Assembly (NCBI RefSeq): GCF_034039665.1
Contig: NZ_CP120131.1
Coordinates: forward strand, 124,001-188,000
Length of the DNA: 64,000 nt
Direction: 5' to 3'
Source of the DNA: Mammaliicoccus sp. Dog046
GTDB lineage: Bacteria; Bacillota; Bacilli; Staphylococcales; Staphylococcaceae
Numbering within the stretch: the stretch's first letter is position 1; each line of letters begins with the position of its first letter. A model generated the notes under the pieces. That model was not told the origin of the DNA and searched no databases. It was given only the letters and a program-made list of their open reading frames with translations. Made by a program: the position numbers and the translations under genes. Positions 7,637 to 15,779 of this stretch are shown one piece after another.

Positions 7637-9271
7637 TTACCATCTCCATTTCATTGGGTTTAAATTTTTTTTAGCATTAGTAAATTTGTGTTCTACGTCT
7701 TTTTGAATATCATTTGTTTTATCCTTGACAATTTTTGCTGAAGAATGAACTGATTTTTTAGCATTAGTAAATGTATGTTCTGCATCTTTTTGAAAATCTT
7801 TTGCTTTATCTTTGACAATTTTTGTTGAAAAATCAATTGATTTTTCAAATTTTTGTTCTAATTGGTGTGCTCCAATATAATTATTAGTAAGAAAAACGCG
7901 ACCTTTTGTTGTAAGTGATTCTGACAATTTATTGTAGCCTATTTTTTGAAGTTCCCAACTTAATTTAGTTGTATTTTTTATTGATTTAATTCCATCGTCA
8001 ATTTTATGACCAACCCAGTCTGTACCATCTTTTAATTTTAAAAAGTTCTTTTTATATGAATAGTCAATTAACAATGAACCACCTGCAGCTATTCCAATAA
8101 TTGCGGTTGTAGCCCATCCTGCGGGGTTAGTAAATAAATAACCGGCTACTATGCCTGAGGCAAGACCTCCTCCAGTAGTTAATGTATTATGAGATACTGC
8201 TTCTCCAACTGTTTTATTGTCATTCGCCATATCGTCGTACATGCCCAAACCATAACCTACACCCGTTAATGTTGTTCCTCCATACTTTCCTACATTGGCA
8301 ATGATTTTTCCATTTTTAATTAAATGACTCCCTTTATTATTTGTTACTGTTTTGAAGCTATTTGGACCTTCTGGACCTTTGATTCCGGTAAAAGTATTTA
8401 TATATCCCCCAATTCTTTGAGTATGAATGCCTCCTTGTTCAACGAGGTTTGATCCTATATCAAAAGATAAATCTCTATAGATAGAGTCTTTATTATCATT
8501 AATATAGTTTATTAAGTCTTGTGGTAAATCCTCTTTTGGATGTGTACGGATATAATTCATAACAGCCTGTAAATCTTGTTTATTTAGTTTTTTATCTTGT
8601 GATTTTTTATTCAACTTTGATATTTCAAGAGACAAGTATTTTTTATTTGCTACATTTGCCCATTCTAATTGTTTTCCTGATGGAATACTAAAAGACTTAT
8701 TACCAGGATTCCAGCTTGTAGTTGCTTGTTTAATTCCTTGTTGAACAGTTTGTTTAAAGGATTCTACTTCCTTAAAAATATCAGGGGAAGATTGATTGAA
8801 TCTTCTTAGTTTTTCAAGTTTCTTTTCTAATTCTGCTTTTTGATCTTCCAAAGTTGAAATCATATTATTGTTTCCAGAAATTGCATCAGTATTTTTTGAC
8901 GCTTTATGTTTAAGTGAGATATTCATTGATTCAAAATGTGTGATTCGCGATTCTAGATCTCGTATATCTTCTTCTAATTCAGATTCTTTTAAACTTTGAG
9001 AATCAACTTCTGCTGTATATCTATCTACAAATTCTGCGCATGCTTGTTCGGTTAATGTTGCTAAAGTTTGCATGCTCGTTATTAAAGGAGATATAATCGT
9101 AGAGAAAAAAATCTTTCCAGATTCGTATGCAACGCCTTTTAAATCACCTTCACTTGAAAACTTTGAATTAGCTGCCAACAGACTTTCATATGCACTTAAT
9201 ATCTCTTTGGATAAATTACTAGTATCGGAAGCTTGTTTTCTTGAGTTTTCTAAATACATATCGATACTCAT
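7637..9271 (-). CDS. TspA-like LXG toxin of the type VII secretion system
   Basis: The 544-aa effector has a helical N-terminal LXG-type region (residues 1-200: MSIDMYLENSRKQ..., then a coiled coil around 95-170) that serves as the export domain. A middle linker follows, and then a glycine-rich hydrophobic C-terminal segment (about residues 330-405, GGTTLTGVGYGLGMYDD... and TTGGGLASGIVAGYLF...AAGGSLL) like the glycine zipper of TspA, which inserts into membranes and collapses membrane potential. The last 65 residues hold two copies of a 29-residue unit (IVKDK...QKD.EH.FTNAKK). It lies in one operon: two small helical partners upstream, DUF443 immunity downstream. It starts in the TAATG overlap with the preceding gene. 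Toxicity is inferred from family and context. Confidence 0.85.
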   Translation of the reverse strand: MSIDMYLENSRKQASDTSNLSKEILSAYESLLAANSKFSSEGDLKGVAYESGKIFFSTIISPLITSMQTLATLTEQACAEFVDRYTAEVDSQSLKESELEEDIRDLESRITHFESMNISLKHKASKNTDAISGNNNMISTLEDQKAELEKKLEKLRRFNQSSPDIFKEVESFKQTVQQGIKQATTSWNPGNKSFSIPSGKQLEWANVANKKYLSLEISKLNKKSQDKKLNKQDLQAVMNYIRTHPKEDLPQDLINYINDNKDSIYRDLSFDIGSNLVEQGGIHTQRIGGYINTFTGIKGPEGPNSFKTVTNNKGSHLIKNGKIIANVGKYGGTTLTGVGYGLGMYDDMANDNKTVGEAVSHNTLTTGGGLASGIVAGYLFTNPAGWATTAIIGIAAGGSLLIDYSYKKNFLKLKDGTDWVGHKIDDGIKSIKNTTKLSWELQKIGYNKLSESLTTKGRVFLTNNYIGAHQLEQKFEKSIDFSTKIVKDKAKDFQKDAEHTFTNAKKSVHSSAKIVKDKTNDIQKDVEHKFTNAKKNLNPMKWRW

Positions 9272-9627
9272 TAGCTCTTCCTGCTTTCTTCTTCAAATTT
9301 AATTTCTACTGATTTTTGCTTTTCTAAATTATGTATATCTTGTTCTATATTTATGATCTCTTTGTTTAAACTATCTTGTTGATTTTGTAATGAACTAATT
9401 ACTTTTCGTTTGTGAAAATTCAATTCGTTGTGACTTTGCTCAATGGAATGAAAGAGTTCGCTTTTTATGTAACGTTCGCCTAATCTGTTGAAAAGATGTT
9501 TGTTTTCATTGGAAAATGATTCATATTCATCTATCAAATTAGAAAGAGAATGCTTTTCTTCTTTTAATTCTCCGATTTTTTCTTGCTTTTGGATAATTTC
9601 TAAACTTAATTCATTTATTTTAGACAT
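9271..9627 (-). CDS. Coiled-coil LXG partner protein (Lap2-like)
   Basis: The 118-aa protein is nearly all predicted coiled coil, with heptad-like runs such as IIQKQEKIGELKEEKHSL near the start and LNKEIINIEQDIHNLEKQ near the end. It has no signal peptide or membrane segment. Its gene overlaps the toxin start by one base (TAATG). In other type VIIb systems two small helical proteins encoded before an LXG gene bind the LXG domain and deliver it to the secretion machine. Size, helicity and position fit that role; the exact domain family was not confirmed. Confidence 0.7.
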   Translation of the reverse strand: MSKINELSLEIIQKQEKIGELKEEKHSLSNLIDEYESFSNENKHLFNRLGERYIKSELFHSIEQSHNELNFHKRKVISSLQNQQDSLNKEIINIEQDIHNLEKQKSVEIKFEEESRKS

Positions 9628-9641
9628 GCTTACACCACTTT

Positions 9642-9917
9642 TTAATTTTTAGATATTTGATTACCTAAGAGCAGATCTGTCTGATCAAATTCGTTACCAA
9701 CGTTTTCTAGATTTTTACTTGCACTTCGAATCACTTTTGCAATAGATGAGTTCATATCTAATAATTGATCAATTGCATTATGTGCATTAGTATTACCACT
9801 TACGGTTGTACGCTCATCTTTGGAAGGTTTAGATATACTTTCGCATTCTTGTATTGCACTTTCGAAAGTAGCAGTAATACTTTTTGTTTTGCTGATATCA
9901 CTTTTTATTTCTGTCAT
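9642..9917 (-). CDS. Small helical WXG100-like LXG partner (Lap1-like)
   Basis: The 91-aa helical protein is the size of a WXG100 protein but has no WxG turn: MTEIKSDISKTKSITATFESAIQ..., then NAHNAIDQLLDMNSSIAKVIRSA..., ending LLGNQISKN. It is the first gene of the toxin operon, with ATG 9917 after a GGAGGG site. It probably pairs with the LXG domain to form the export-competent complex, as described for LXG-associated proteins in streptococci. It has a counterpart of the same size at 32026, before the second LXG gene. Confidence 0.7.
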   Translation of the reverse strand: MTEIKSDISKTKSITATFESAIQECESISKPSKDERTTVSGNTNAHNAIDQLLDMNSSIAKVIRSASKNLENVGNEFDQTDLLLGNQISKN

Positions 9918-9956
9918 ATATTTCCCTCCGATTAGACTATTTAAAATCTAATTATG

Positions 9957-9985
9957 TATATAAATGCAATTACTATAATACCCAA
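9957..9985 (-). promoter_or_regulatory. Possible promoter of the LXG toxin operon
   Basis: On the minus strand TTGGGT (9985-9980) and TATATA (9962-9957) are 17 bases apart, placing a start about 30 bases before the first gene. The -35 is weak. The rest of the 270-base gap (9918-10187) is AT-rich and holds the palindromic boundary repeat, and I see no gene in it. Confidence 0.35.
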
Positions 9986-10120
9986 TTATTTACCATTAGT
10001 ATACATTTATAAGTACATTTCTTTGATTTATATAAAAATTAACAGTTCATTGTAGTTTTATTTTAATGAACTTTATAAATATGTAAAAGTTTAATACTTA
10101 TGTATTCTCCATATATAAAT

Positions 10121-10155
10121 ATCTTCTCATTACCCAGGTAATATTTCGAATTTCT
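10121..10155. repeat. Palindromic module-boundary repeat, copy 2
   Basis: ATTACCCAGGTAAT lies at 10129-10142 in a block that matches copy 3 (12233-12246) over about 100 bases, including the 3' end of the neighbouring group A DUF443 gene on one side and the TTCTCCATA/AAAGTTTAAT leader on the other. It separates the immunity gene at 10188 from the toxin operon. Confidence 0.7.
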
Positions 10156-10187
10156 TAGATTAAACTTCGAAGCCTTCAAAATTCCTT

Positions 10188-10808
10188 TCACTCTTTTATA
10201 TGAACATAACCCATTCCAAAGCTAGCATGATTAATAAATAAAAAAGTGAATGAAAACATTGTAAAAATAAAATAAATAAAAATATTTGGTTCATAATCTA
10301 ATATAGTTGCTAAAAAAGCAAATGAGAAGAGAAATAACCCGAAGTACATAAATAATGTTCTACCTAAATTATTTTTTGTTGGTTTCATTTTAAAAGTTAG
10401 GTTGCTACTTTTAATTGGAAAATCTAAAGCGCATTTTCTATGTAAAATATATCGACTCGTAAAAATAAGGATGATTAATAGAAAGCAAATGATTAAATTT
10501 AAAAATTGAGTGATTTGTAAATCTAATAAAGTTAGAGATGGTTTAATGATACTTGAAAGGAATGTGGTCCAGCCAATTATCATCCATGTATTATTATTAT
10601 TTTGTTTTTTGGGTGCAAGGTCTTCTGTGTTAATTGACTTTAATTCATCATCTGATAGTTCGTAAGCTTTCATAGGACGAAACCAATTAATCATTGGAAA
10701 GATAAACGATAGAAGGTAACTTGCAGTATCGATGAGATAACTATTATTCTTATATTCAATGACTTTATATCTAGAATTACCGTGGATTCTTTTCATAACT
10801 GTTTTCAA
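10188..10808 (-). CDS. DUF443 immunity-like membrane protein (group A, second copy)
   Basis: The 206-aa DUF443 protein is almost identical to the genes at 6297 and 12292 (same MKRIHGNSRYKVIEY start region, LSFIFPMINW, APKKQNNN.TW loop, five hydrophobic segments, end GMGYVHIKE). It stops at the KE where the 6297 copy continues with LKEFKS. TTG 10808 is chosen as the start for the same ribosome-site reason. It lies upstream of the LXG operon, separated by the boundary repeat, and is preceded by a toxin-tail vestige. It probably serves as orphan immunity against LXG toxins of rivals. Confidence 0.83.
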   Translation of the reverse strand: MKTVMKRIHGNSRYKVIEYKNNSYLIDTASYLLSFIFPMINWFRPMKAYELSDDELKSINTEDLAPKKQNNNNTWMIIGWTTFLSSIIKPSLTLLDLQITQFLNLIICFLLIILIFTSRYILHRKCALDFPIKSSNLTFKMKPTKNNLGRTLFMYFGLFLFSFAFLATILDYEPNIFIYFIFTMFSFTFLFINHASFGMGYVHIKE

Positions 10809-10810
10809 AA

Positions 10811-10837
10811 TTACCATCTCCATTGCATTGGGTTTAA
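10811..10837 (-). pseudogene. Vestige of LXG toxin C-terminus, second copy
   Basis: The minus strand encodes LNPMQWRW and TAA, as at 6938-6964, overlapping the ribosome site of the 10188 immunity gene. The flanking 50 bases are also conserved with the 6950 region, so this whole junction was duplicated. Confidence 0.55.
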
Positions 10838-10874
10838 AAGTATGGATACTTAAGCTTTGTTGAACTTGTGAAGA

Positions 10875-11507
10875 TTATCTTTCTGCGATTTCTTTCACGT
10901 AAATTGGGCCATCTATATAAGTTGTCGTATTGCTAAATAATAAATAAAATGAAAACAATAGAAGCCCTCCATACATTATAAGGTTAGAATAACCAGTGAA
11001 TATAATGTATGAAAATAAGAAAATACCAAATAGACTAATGAAATAAAAACCAAGAGATCTGAAAATATGTTTCATAGGAGGTCTGATTATAAAGGTTGAT
11101 TCCTTATTTATCGCGTGAAAGTCTAAAGTATTCTTTTGACGTAAGGTATATCTCCAACAACAAGCAGCTAGAATTAAGAGAATAGCATTGATTATGTTTA
11201 CAAAATCAGAAATCTCAAGTTCTAGCAAATAAGAAATTGGTCTAAGTATACTTGATAATAAGACGACCATCCCACCGACAAATAAACCTCGGTTTTTCTG
11301 CTGTGCATTAGACATGGCTTCTTGTTGTTGAGCTGCATTATATTCTTCGTCAGAAAGTTTATAAGCTTTCATAGGTGAAAACCAATTTATTATTGGAAAT
11401 ATGTATGACCAATAGTTTTGTTCAATATCAACGAGATAATGTTCATCGTGATGCGTAATCAATTTATATCTTGAATTTTTATATAGAGCTGTGACAGTAT
11501 CGTTCAT
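10875..11507 (-). CDS. DUF443 immunity-like membrane protein (group B, second copy)
   Basis: The 210-aa DUF443/TsaI-like protein has ALYKNSRYKLITHHDEHYLVDIEQNYWSYIFPIINW at the N-terminus, the AQQQEAMSNAQQKNRGLF loop, about five membrane helices and the tail GPIYVKEIAER. It is closely related to the gene at 7002 but diverged in the helices, as expected for immunity proteins matched to different toxins. ATG 11507 follows a GGAGTAA site. It is transcribed with the genes on both sides (gaps of 6 and 66 bases). Confidence 0.83.
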   Translation of the reverse strand: MNDTVTALYKNSRYKLITHHDEHYLVDIEQNYWSYIFPIINWFSPMKAYKLSDEEYNAAQQQEAMSNAQQKNRGLFVGGMVVLLSSILRPISYLLELEISDFVNIINAILLILAACCWRYTLRQKNTLDFHAINKESTFIIRPPMKHIFRSLGFYFISLFGIFLFSYIIFTGYSNLIMYGGLLLFSFYLLFSNTTTYIDGPIYVKEIAER

Positions 11508-11513
11508 TTAAAG

Positions 11514-12164
11514 TTACTCCGTTTCATGAATAGTAATTTCATTTATCTTTTTAACGTTAATCGGACCATAGCCACAGGTACCGTGATTTAGGAATAATAG
11601 AATAAATGGAAACGGCGCTAAGCACAGATAGATTAAAAGGTTAGGTTGAAATTCTAGTAATAATGAAATGCCTAAGAATGTGAAAAATGAAAAATACACA
11701 TAAATAAATATTATTAATAGAATTGGTTTGAGTGGTGGTCTGAATTTAATCATAAATTTTCTGTTTTCTGTGGGTAGTACTAAAGTTAATTTTCTTCGGA
11801 TAGAATATCTTATTAAACAAATGGACAATAATAACAAACACAATATCAATATGTTAATGAATTGGGTAATTTGTAGATCTAGTACTTCAGTAAATGGTCT
11901 TATTAAACTAAATATTAATATTGAAGATCCAGTCGCAAGCCATCCTTGCTTATTCCATTGTTTATTAGGCATAGTTTTTTCGGTTTCAAAATCATCCAAC
12001 TCTTCAGTTGAAAGTTCATATGCCTTCATTGGTAAGAGCCAATTAATCATTGGGAAAATGAATGAAAAAATATATTGTTCGGAATCCACAAGAAAATATC
12101 TGTTGTTAAACTCAATGATTCTATATCGAGGATTTTTGTATAACCTTATCGCCTACGCATTCAA
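11514..12164 (-). pseudogene. DUF443 immunity gene broken by an early TAG
   Basis: The gene resembles the neighbour at 12962 through the whole leader and N-terminus, but codon 4 counted from the TTG start (codon 7 from GTG 12173) is TAG (plus-strand CTA at 12153-12155) where the neighbour has AAG (Lys). Downstream the frame is intact for over 200 codons (NPRYRIIEFNNRYFLVDSEQYIFSFIFPMINW..., C-terminus CGYGPINVKK). A restart at GTG 12089 would give a 191-aa protein without the conserved N-terminal strand region, but it has no ribosome site. A single recent substitution could explain it; a sequencing error or suppression cannot be excluded. Confidence 0.7.
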
Positions 12165-12219
12165 ATCGTTCACTTCCTTTAAATATGTAAAAGTTTAATG
12201 TTTGTGTGTTCTCCATAAA

Positions 12220-12260
12220 AAATATCTCCCTCATTACCCAGGTAATATTTCGAATTTCTT
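12220..12260. repeat. Palindromic module-boundary repeat, copy 3
   Basis: ATTACCCAGGTAAT occurs at 12233-12246. The minus-strand sequence following it (GGAGATATTTTTTATGGAG...) is shared with the leader of the gene at 12962, where it begins at a GGTAAT half-site inside the preceding gene's 3' end (13685-13690). Confidence 0.7.
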
Positions 12261-12291
12261 AGATTAAACTTCGAAGCATTCAAAATTCTTT

Positions 12292-12912
12292 TCACTCTTT
12301 TATATGTACATAGCCCATTCCGAAGCTAGCATGATTAATAAAGGAAAAAAGGAATGAAAACATTGCAAAACTAAAATAAATTAAAATATTTGATGCATTA
12401 TCTAATAAAACTGCTAAAGTAAGTAATGCAATGAACAAACATCCACCGTAAAAATATAATGTTTTAATTACATTATTTTTTGTTGGTTTCATTTTAAAAG
12501 TTAGGTTGCTACTTTTAATTGGAAAATCTAAAGCGCATTTTCTATGTAAAATATATCGACTAGAAAAAACAAACATGAGCAGTAGAAAGCATATGATTAA
12601 ATTTAAAAAATGAGTGATTTGTAAATCTAATAAAGTTGCAAATGGTTTAATGATACTTGAAAGGAATGTGGTCCCGCCAATTATCATCCATGTATTATTA
12701 TTGTTTTGTTTTTTGGGTGCAAAGTCTTCTGTGTTAATTGACTTTAATTCATCATCTGATAATTCGTAAGCCTTCATAGGACGAATCCAATTAATCATTG
12801 GAAAGATAAACGATAGAGGGTAACTTGCAGTATCAATGAGATAACTTTTATTATTATATTCAATGACTTTATATCTAGAATTACCATGGATCCTTTTCAT
12901 AACTGTTTTCAA
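12292..12912 (-). CDS. DUF443 immunity-like membrane protein (group A, third copy)
   Basis: The 206-aa DUF443 protein is nearly the same as the copies at 6297 and 10188; differences are concentrated in the later membrane helices (for example LYFYGGCLFIALLTLAVLLDNAS). It has the same TTG start logic (12912) with GGAGGTGG as the ribosome site inside a toxin-tail vestige, and ends GMGYVHIKE. It is an orphan immunity candidate within the array. Confidence 0.83.
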   Translation of the reverse strand: MKTVMKRIHGNSRYKVIEYNNKSYLIDTASYPLSFIFPMINWIRPMKAYELSDDELKSINTEDFAPKKQNNNNTWMIIGGTTFLSSIIKPFATLLDLQITHFLNLIICFLLLMFVFSSRYILHRKCALDFPIKSSNLTFKMKPTKNNVIKTLYFYGGCLFIALLTLAVLLDNASNILIYFSFAMFSFLFSFINHASFGMGYVHIKE

Positions 12913-12914
12913 AA

Positions 12915-12941
12915 TTACCACCTCCATTCCATTGGGTTTAA
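12915..12941 (-). pseudogene. Vestige of LXG toxin C-terminus, third copy
   Basis: The minus strand encodes LNPMEWRW and TAA. The fifth residue differs from the other copies (K in the intact toxin, Q in two vestiges, E here) while WRW and the stop are kept, consistent with constraint from the embedded ribosome site. Confidence 0.5.
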
Positions 12942-12961
12942 AAAGAGTAGATACTTAAACT

Positions 12962-13615
12962 TTACTGAACATGTGAAGGTTTTTTTTCTTCAATTACTTT
13001 CACGTTAATAGGGCCTGCTTTTCCAAAGGTCATATTATTTACAAATAAAACACCTAATATAAATAAAGCGACTCCTATATATATTATTACATTAGGTTGA
13101 ATAGTGAATATGAGTGCAGAAAACAGACACATCATTATAAAGAAAATAAAGTAGCAATATAAGATAATTAATAGATCTTTAATTGTAGGTTTTAATCTTA
13201 ATTTGACGGTACTATTTTTCTTTGAAACATCTAAGTTGAATTTTCTACTTAAAACAAATCTAGAAATAAAAATTACTAGAAGTAGCAAGGTTAATATAAA
13301 AATATTCGTTACATTGCTGATTTCTAAATCAAGCAAAGTCGTTAATGGTTTGATTAAATTTGATAGTAATACGGTCCCTCCAATAATAATCCATAAATGT
13401 TTCTTTTCTAATCTTTGAGAGGTAGTTGATTGGTGATTAAGATTGTTTCGTTCTTCAGTTGAAAGTTCATATGCTTTCATTGGTATGAGCCAATTAATCA
13501 TTGGGAAAATGAAAGAAAAAATATATTGTTCGGAATCCACAAGAAAAAATCTGTTGTTAAACTCAATGATTTTATATCGAGGATTTTTGTATAACCTTAT
13601 CGCCTTCGCATTCAA
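12962..13615 (-). CDS. DUF443 immunity-like membrane protein (group C)
   Basis: The 217-aa DUF443 protein has YKNPRYKIIEFNNRFFLVDSEQYIFSFIFPMINWLIPMKAYELS, then hydrophobic helices and GPINVKVIEEK near the end. The start is taken as TTG 13615: the ribosome site AAGGAAGTGA directly overlaps the alternative GTG 13624 but is correctly spaced for the TTG. It is the intact version of the gene interrupted by TAG at 11514. It forms a third subgroup, with EQYIFSFIFP in place of EQxYWSYIFP. Confidence 0.8.
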   Translation of the reverse strand: MNAKAIRLYKNPRYKIIEFNNRFFLVDSEQYIFSFIFPMINWLIPMKAYELSTEERNNLNHQSTTSQRLEKKHLWIIIGGTVLLSNLIKPLTTLLDLEISNVTNIFILTLLLLVIFISRFVLSRKFNLDVSKKNSTVKLRLKPTIKDLLIILYCYFIFFIMMCLFSALIFTIQPNVIIYIGVALFILGVLFVNNMTFGKAGPINVKVIEEKKPSHVQ

Positions 13616-13645
13616 ATCGTTCACTTCCTTTAAATATGTAAAAGT

Positions 13646-14281
13646 TTAATGATTGTGTGTTCTCCATATAAAAATATCTCCTTTATTACCAAAACTAGAC
13701 GTGTTTAGATACGTTAAGAAAAGTAAGAAGGGTAAAAGGAAAATGTAATGTAATATGTTGGATTGAGCATTGAAAATTATATAAATGTAGGTCAGTATGC
13801 CTAATGAACACACTAAAAAGCTAGCAAGTGTTAGCAATATTTGTTTCAGTGATGGTAGAATACAAAGTTTTGATAATTGAAGTTGCATGTCTATGTTTAA
13901 AGCGTGATTTTGTCTCAATCGATATCTAAAAACACAAGCTGCAAGAATCAATAAAATAATTATTGTTATATTTATGGCATAACTTATATCTATATCTAGC
14001 AAATCAGAAATTGGTCTAAGGATACTCGATAATAAGACGACCATTCCACCAACAAATAAACTTTGGTTCTTTTTCTGTGTTTTAGACATAGTTTCATCTT
14101 GTTGAATTTCGTTATATTCTTCGTCAGAAAGCTCATAAGCTTTAATGGGTAGAATCCAATTAATCATTGGAAATATGTATGACCAAAAGCTTTGTTCAGT
14201 ATCAACGAGATAGTTTTTATGATGATATGTAATTAATTTATATCTAGGATTTTTATGTAGAGCTGTGACTTTACCGTTCAT
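13646..14281 (-). CDS. DUF443 immunity-like membrane protein with altered C-terminus (group B)
   Basis: The 211-aa DUF443 protein is the first gene of the minus-strand array. The N-terminus (LHKNPRYKLITYHHKNYLVDTEQSFWSYIFPMINW) and helices are normal. The tail FGNKGDIFIWRTHNH lacks the GPI.VKE motif shared by its relatives: the coding sequence runs from GGTAAT into the conserved intergenic leader block. This looks like a recombination joint. ATG 14281 follows a GGAGTAA site. The divergent gap to the amidohydrolase (14282-14427) should carry the array promoter; TTCAAA/TATTAT is a weak candidate. Confidence 0.8.
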   Translation of the reverse strand: MNGKVTALHKNPRYKLITYHHKNYLVDTEQSFWSYIFPMINWILPIKAYELSDEEYNEIQQDETMSKTQKKNQSLFVGGMVVLLSSILRPISDLLDIDISYAINITIIILLILAACVFRYRLRQNHALNIDMQLQLSKLCILPSLKQILLTLASFLVCSLGILTYIYIIFNAQSNILHYIFLLPFLLFLTYLNTSSFGNKGDIFIWRTHNH

Positions 14282-14427
14282 ATGAAGTTACTCCGTTTGT
14301 TTTAATTATTCTCATTTAATATAATAACATTTTATTTTGTGATTTGAATAGTTGATTTTGTATAAAGTGTTTTATAACAAAATTTACCTAATTTCAGTTA
14401 TTATGAAAGCATAGAGGAGTGGTTATT

Positions 14428-15600
14428 GTGAATGAATTAGTCCAGCTTTTAAGGGATAAAGAGCAAGATATGATTGATATCAGACGTTATTTACATGAAC
14501 ATCCAGAGCTATCTTTTCAGGAAGAGAAGACTTCGAAGTATATTGCTGATTTTTACAAAGATAAAGATTGCGAAGTGGAAACGAATGTCGGTCAACGGGG
14601 TATTAAGGTCACGATAGATAGTGGTCGACCTGGTAAGACGATAGCCATTCGTGCGGATTTTGATGCATTGCCAATTAAAGAGGAAACGGGATTGCCATTC
14701 GCTTCTAAGAACGACGGTGTGATGCACGCTTGTGGTCATGACGCGCATACGGCATATATGTTGATTCTTGCAGATACATTGATTGAGATGAAGCATCAGT
14801 TTAAAGGGAAAGTTATTGTTATTCATCAACCAGCTGAAGAAATGCCACCAGGTGGAGCGAAAGGTATGATTGAAGATGGCGTGCTAGACGGTGTAGATCA
14901 TGTATTAGGTGCACATGTGATGAGTACAATGGCGAGTGGTAAAGTCTATTACCGAGATGGCTACTTACAAACTGGCCGTGCGTATTTCAAATTAGTTGTT
15001 CACGGAAAAGGAGGACACGGATCCTCTCCACATATGGCTAATGATGCGATCGTAGCAGGTGCGAACTTTGTTACAACTGTACAGAATGTCGTTTCAAGAA
15101 GATTAAATCCATTTGAGACTGGTGTCGTGACGATTGGTTCTTTTGATGGAAAAGGTCAATTTAACGTAATTAAAGATACAGTAGAAATAGAAGGGGATGT
15201 ACGTGCGCTCACTGATGAAACAAAAAGTACAATCCAAAAAGAAATCACACAAATGGTTAAAGGCTTAGAAGCAACATTTGGAGTGACATGTGACTTTACA
15301 TTCGAGAACGATTATCCAGCATTGTATAACGATCCAGAGTTTACAGCATATGTAGCAGATACAATTAAGCAAGCACAATGTCCGGATATAGAGAAAGTAG
15401 AAATATGTGAGCCACAACCACCATCCGAAGACTTTGCATATTATGCGAAAGAATTACCAAGTACATTTATATATGCAGGAGCAGCACCAGAAGATGGAGA
15501 AATATATCCACACCATCATCCTAAATTTAATATAAATGAATCATCGTTATTAGTAGCAGCAGAAGCGGTAGGAACTGTAGTGTTAGATTATTTATCGTAA
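14428..15600 (+). CDS. M20 family amidohydrolase (N-acyl amino acid / hippurate hydrolase type)
   Basis: The 390-aa cytosolic metallopeptidase of the M20D group probably removes acyl groups from N-acyl amino acids. It has RRYLHEHPELSFQE near the N-terminus, the metal-binding HACGHDAHTA (about residues 95-104), the catalytic EE in QPAEEMPPGGAKGM, the inserted lid/dimerisation domain with GKGGHGSSPHMANDAIVAG, and C-terminal YPHHHPKFNINE. The start is GTG 14428, since GAGGAG (14414-14419) overlaps the earlier GTG and is well spaced for this one. It stands alone with its own terminator. The substrate cannot be fixed from sequence. Confidence 0.88.
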   Translation: MNELVQLLRDKEQDMIDIRRYLHEHPELSFQEEKTSKYIADFYKDKDCEVETNVGQRGIKVTIDSGRPGKTIAIRADFDALPIKEETGLPFASKNDGVMHACGHDAHTAYMLILADTLIEMKHQFKGKVIVIHQPAEEMPPGGAKGMIEDGVLDGVDHVLGAHVMSTMASGKVYYRDGYLQTGRAYFKLVVHGKGGHGSSPHMANDAIVAGANFVTTVQNVVSRRLNPFETGVVTIGSFDGKGQFNVIKDTVEIEGDVRALTDETKSTIQKEITQMVKGLEATFGVTCDFTFENDYPALYNDPEFTAYVADTIKQAQCPDIEKVEICEPQPPSEDFAYYAKELPSTFIYAGAAPEDGEIYPHHHPKFNINESSLLVAAEAVGTVVLDYLS

Positions 15601-15624
15601 GAGAAAATGTTATATATAAAGTGA

Positions 15625-15674
15625 AACAGTAGGGAGCGGGACGTTACATTATGTCCAGTCACTACTGTTTTTTT
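15625..15674 (+). terminator. Terminator after the amidohydrolase gene
   Basis: AACAGTAG (15625-15632) pairs with CTACTGTT (15662-15669), with further pairing inside (GGGAC near 15639 with GTCC at 15653-15656), and is followed by seven Ts. It sits 25 bases after the stop. Confidence 0.8.
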
Positions 15675-15779
15675 GTTTGTGATGAGGTTGGGATTTTGGT
15701 GTGGCCGCTGAGTGATAGGTGGTGCTGAGTGATATGTGGTAGGGAGTGAAATAGGACAGAATATTAAATTTTGAGAGTG

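Noticed and set aside
9072-9302. Plus-strand 76-codon frame inside the LXG toxin gene
   Set aside because: Shadow of the toxin coding sequence without initiation signals.
11728-12198. Plus-strand 156-codon frame opposite a DUF443 gene
   Set aside because: The matching shadow appears opposite the related gene at 13203-13649, so it reflects conserved coding sequence on the other strand.
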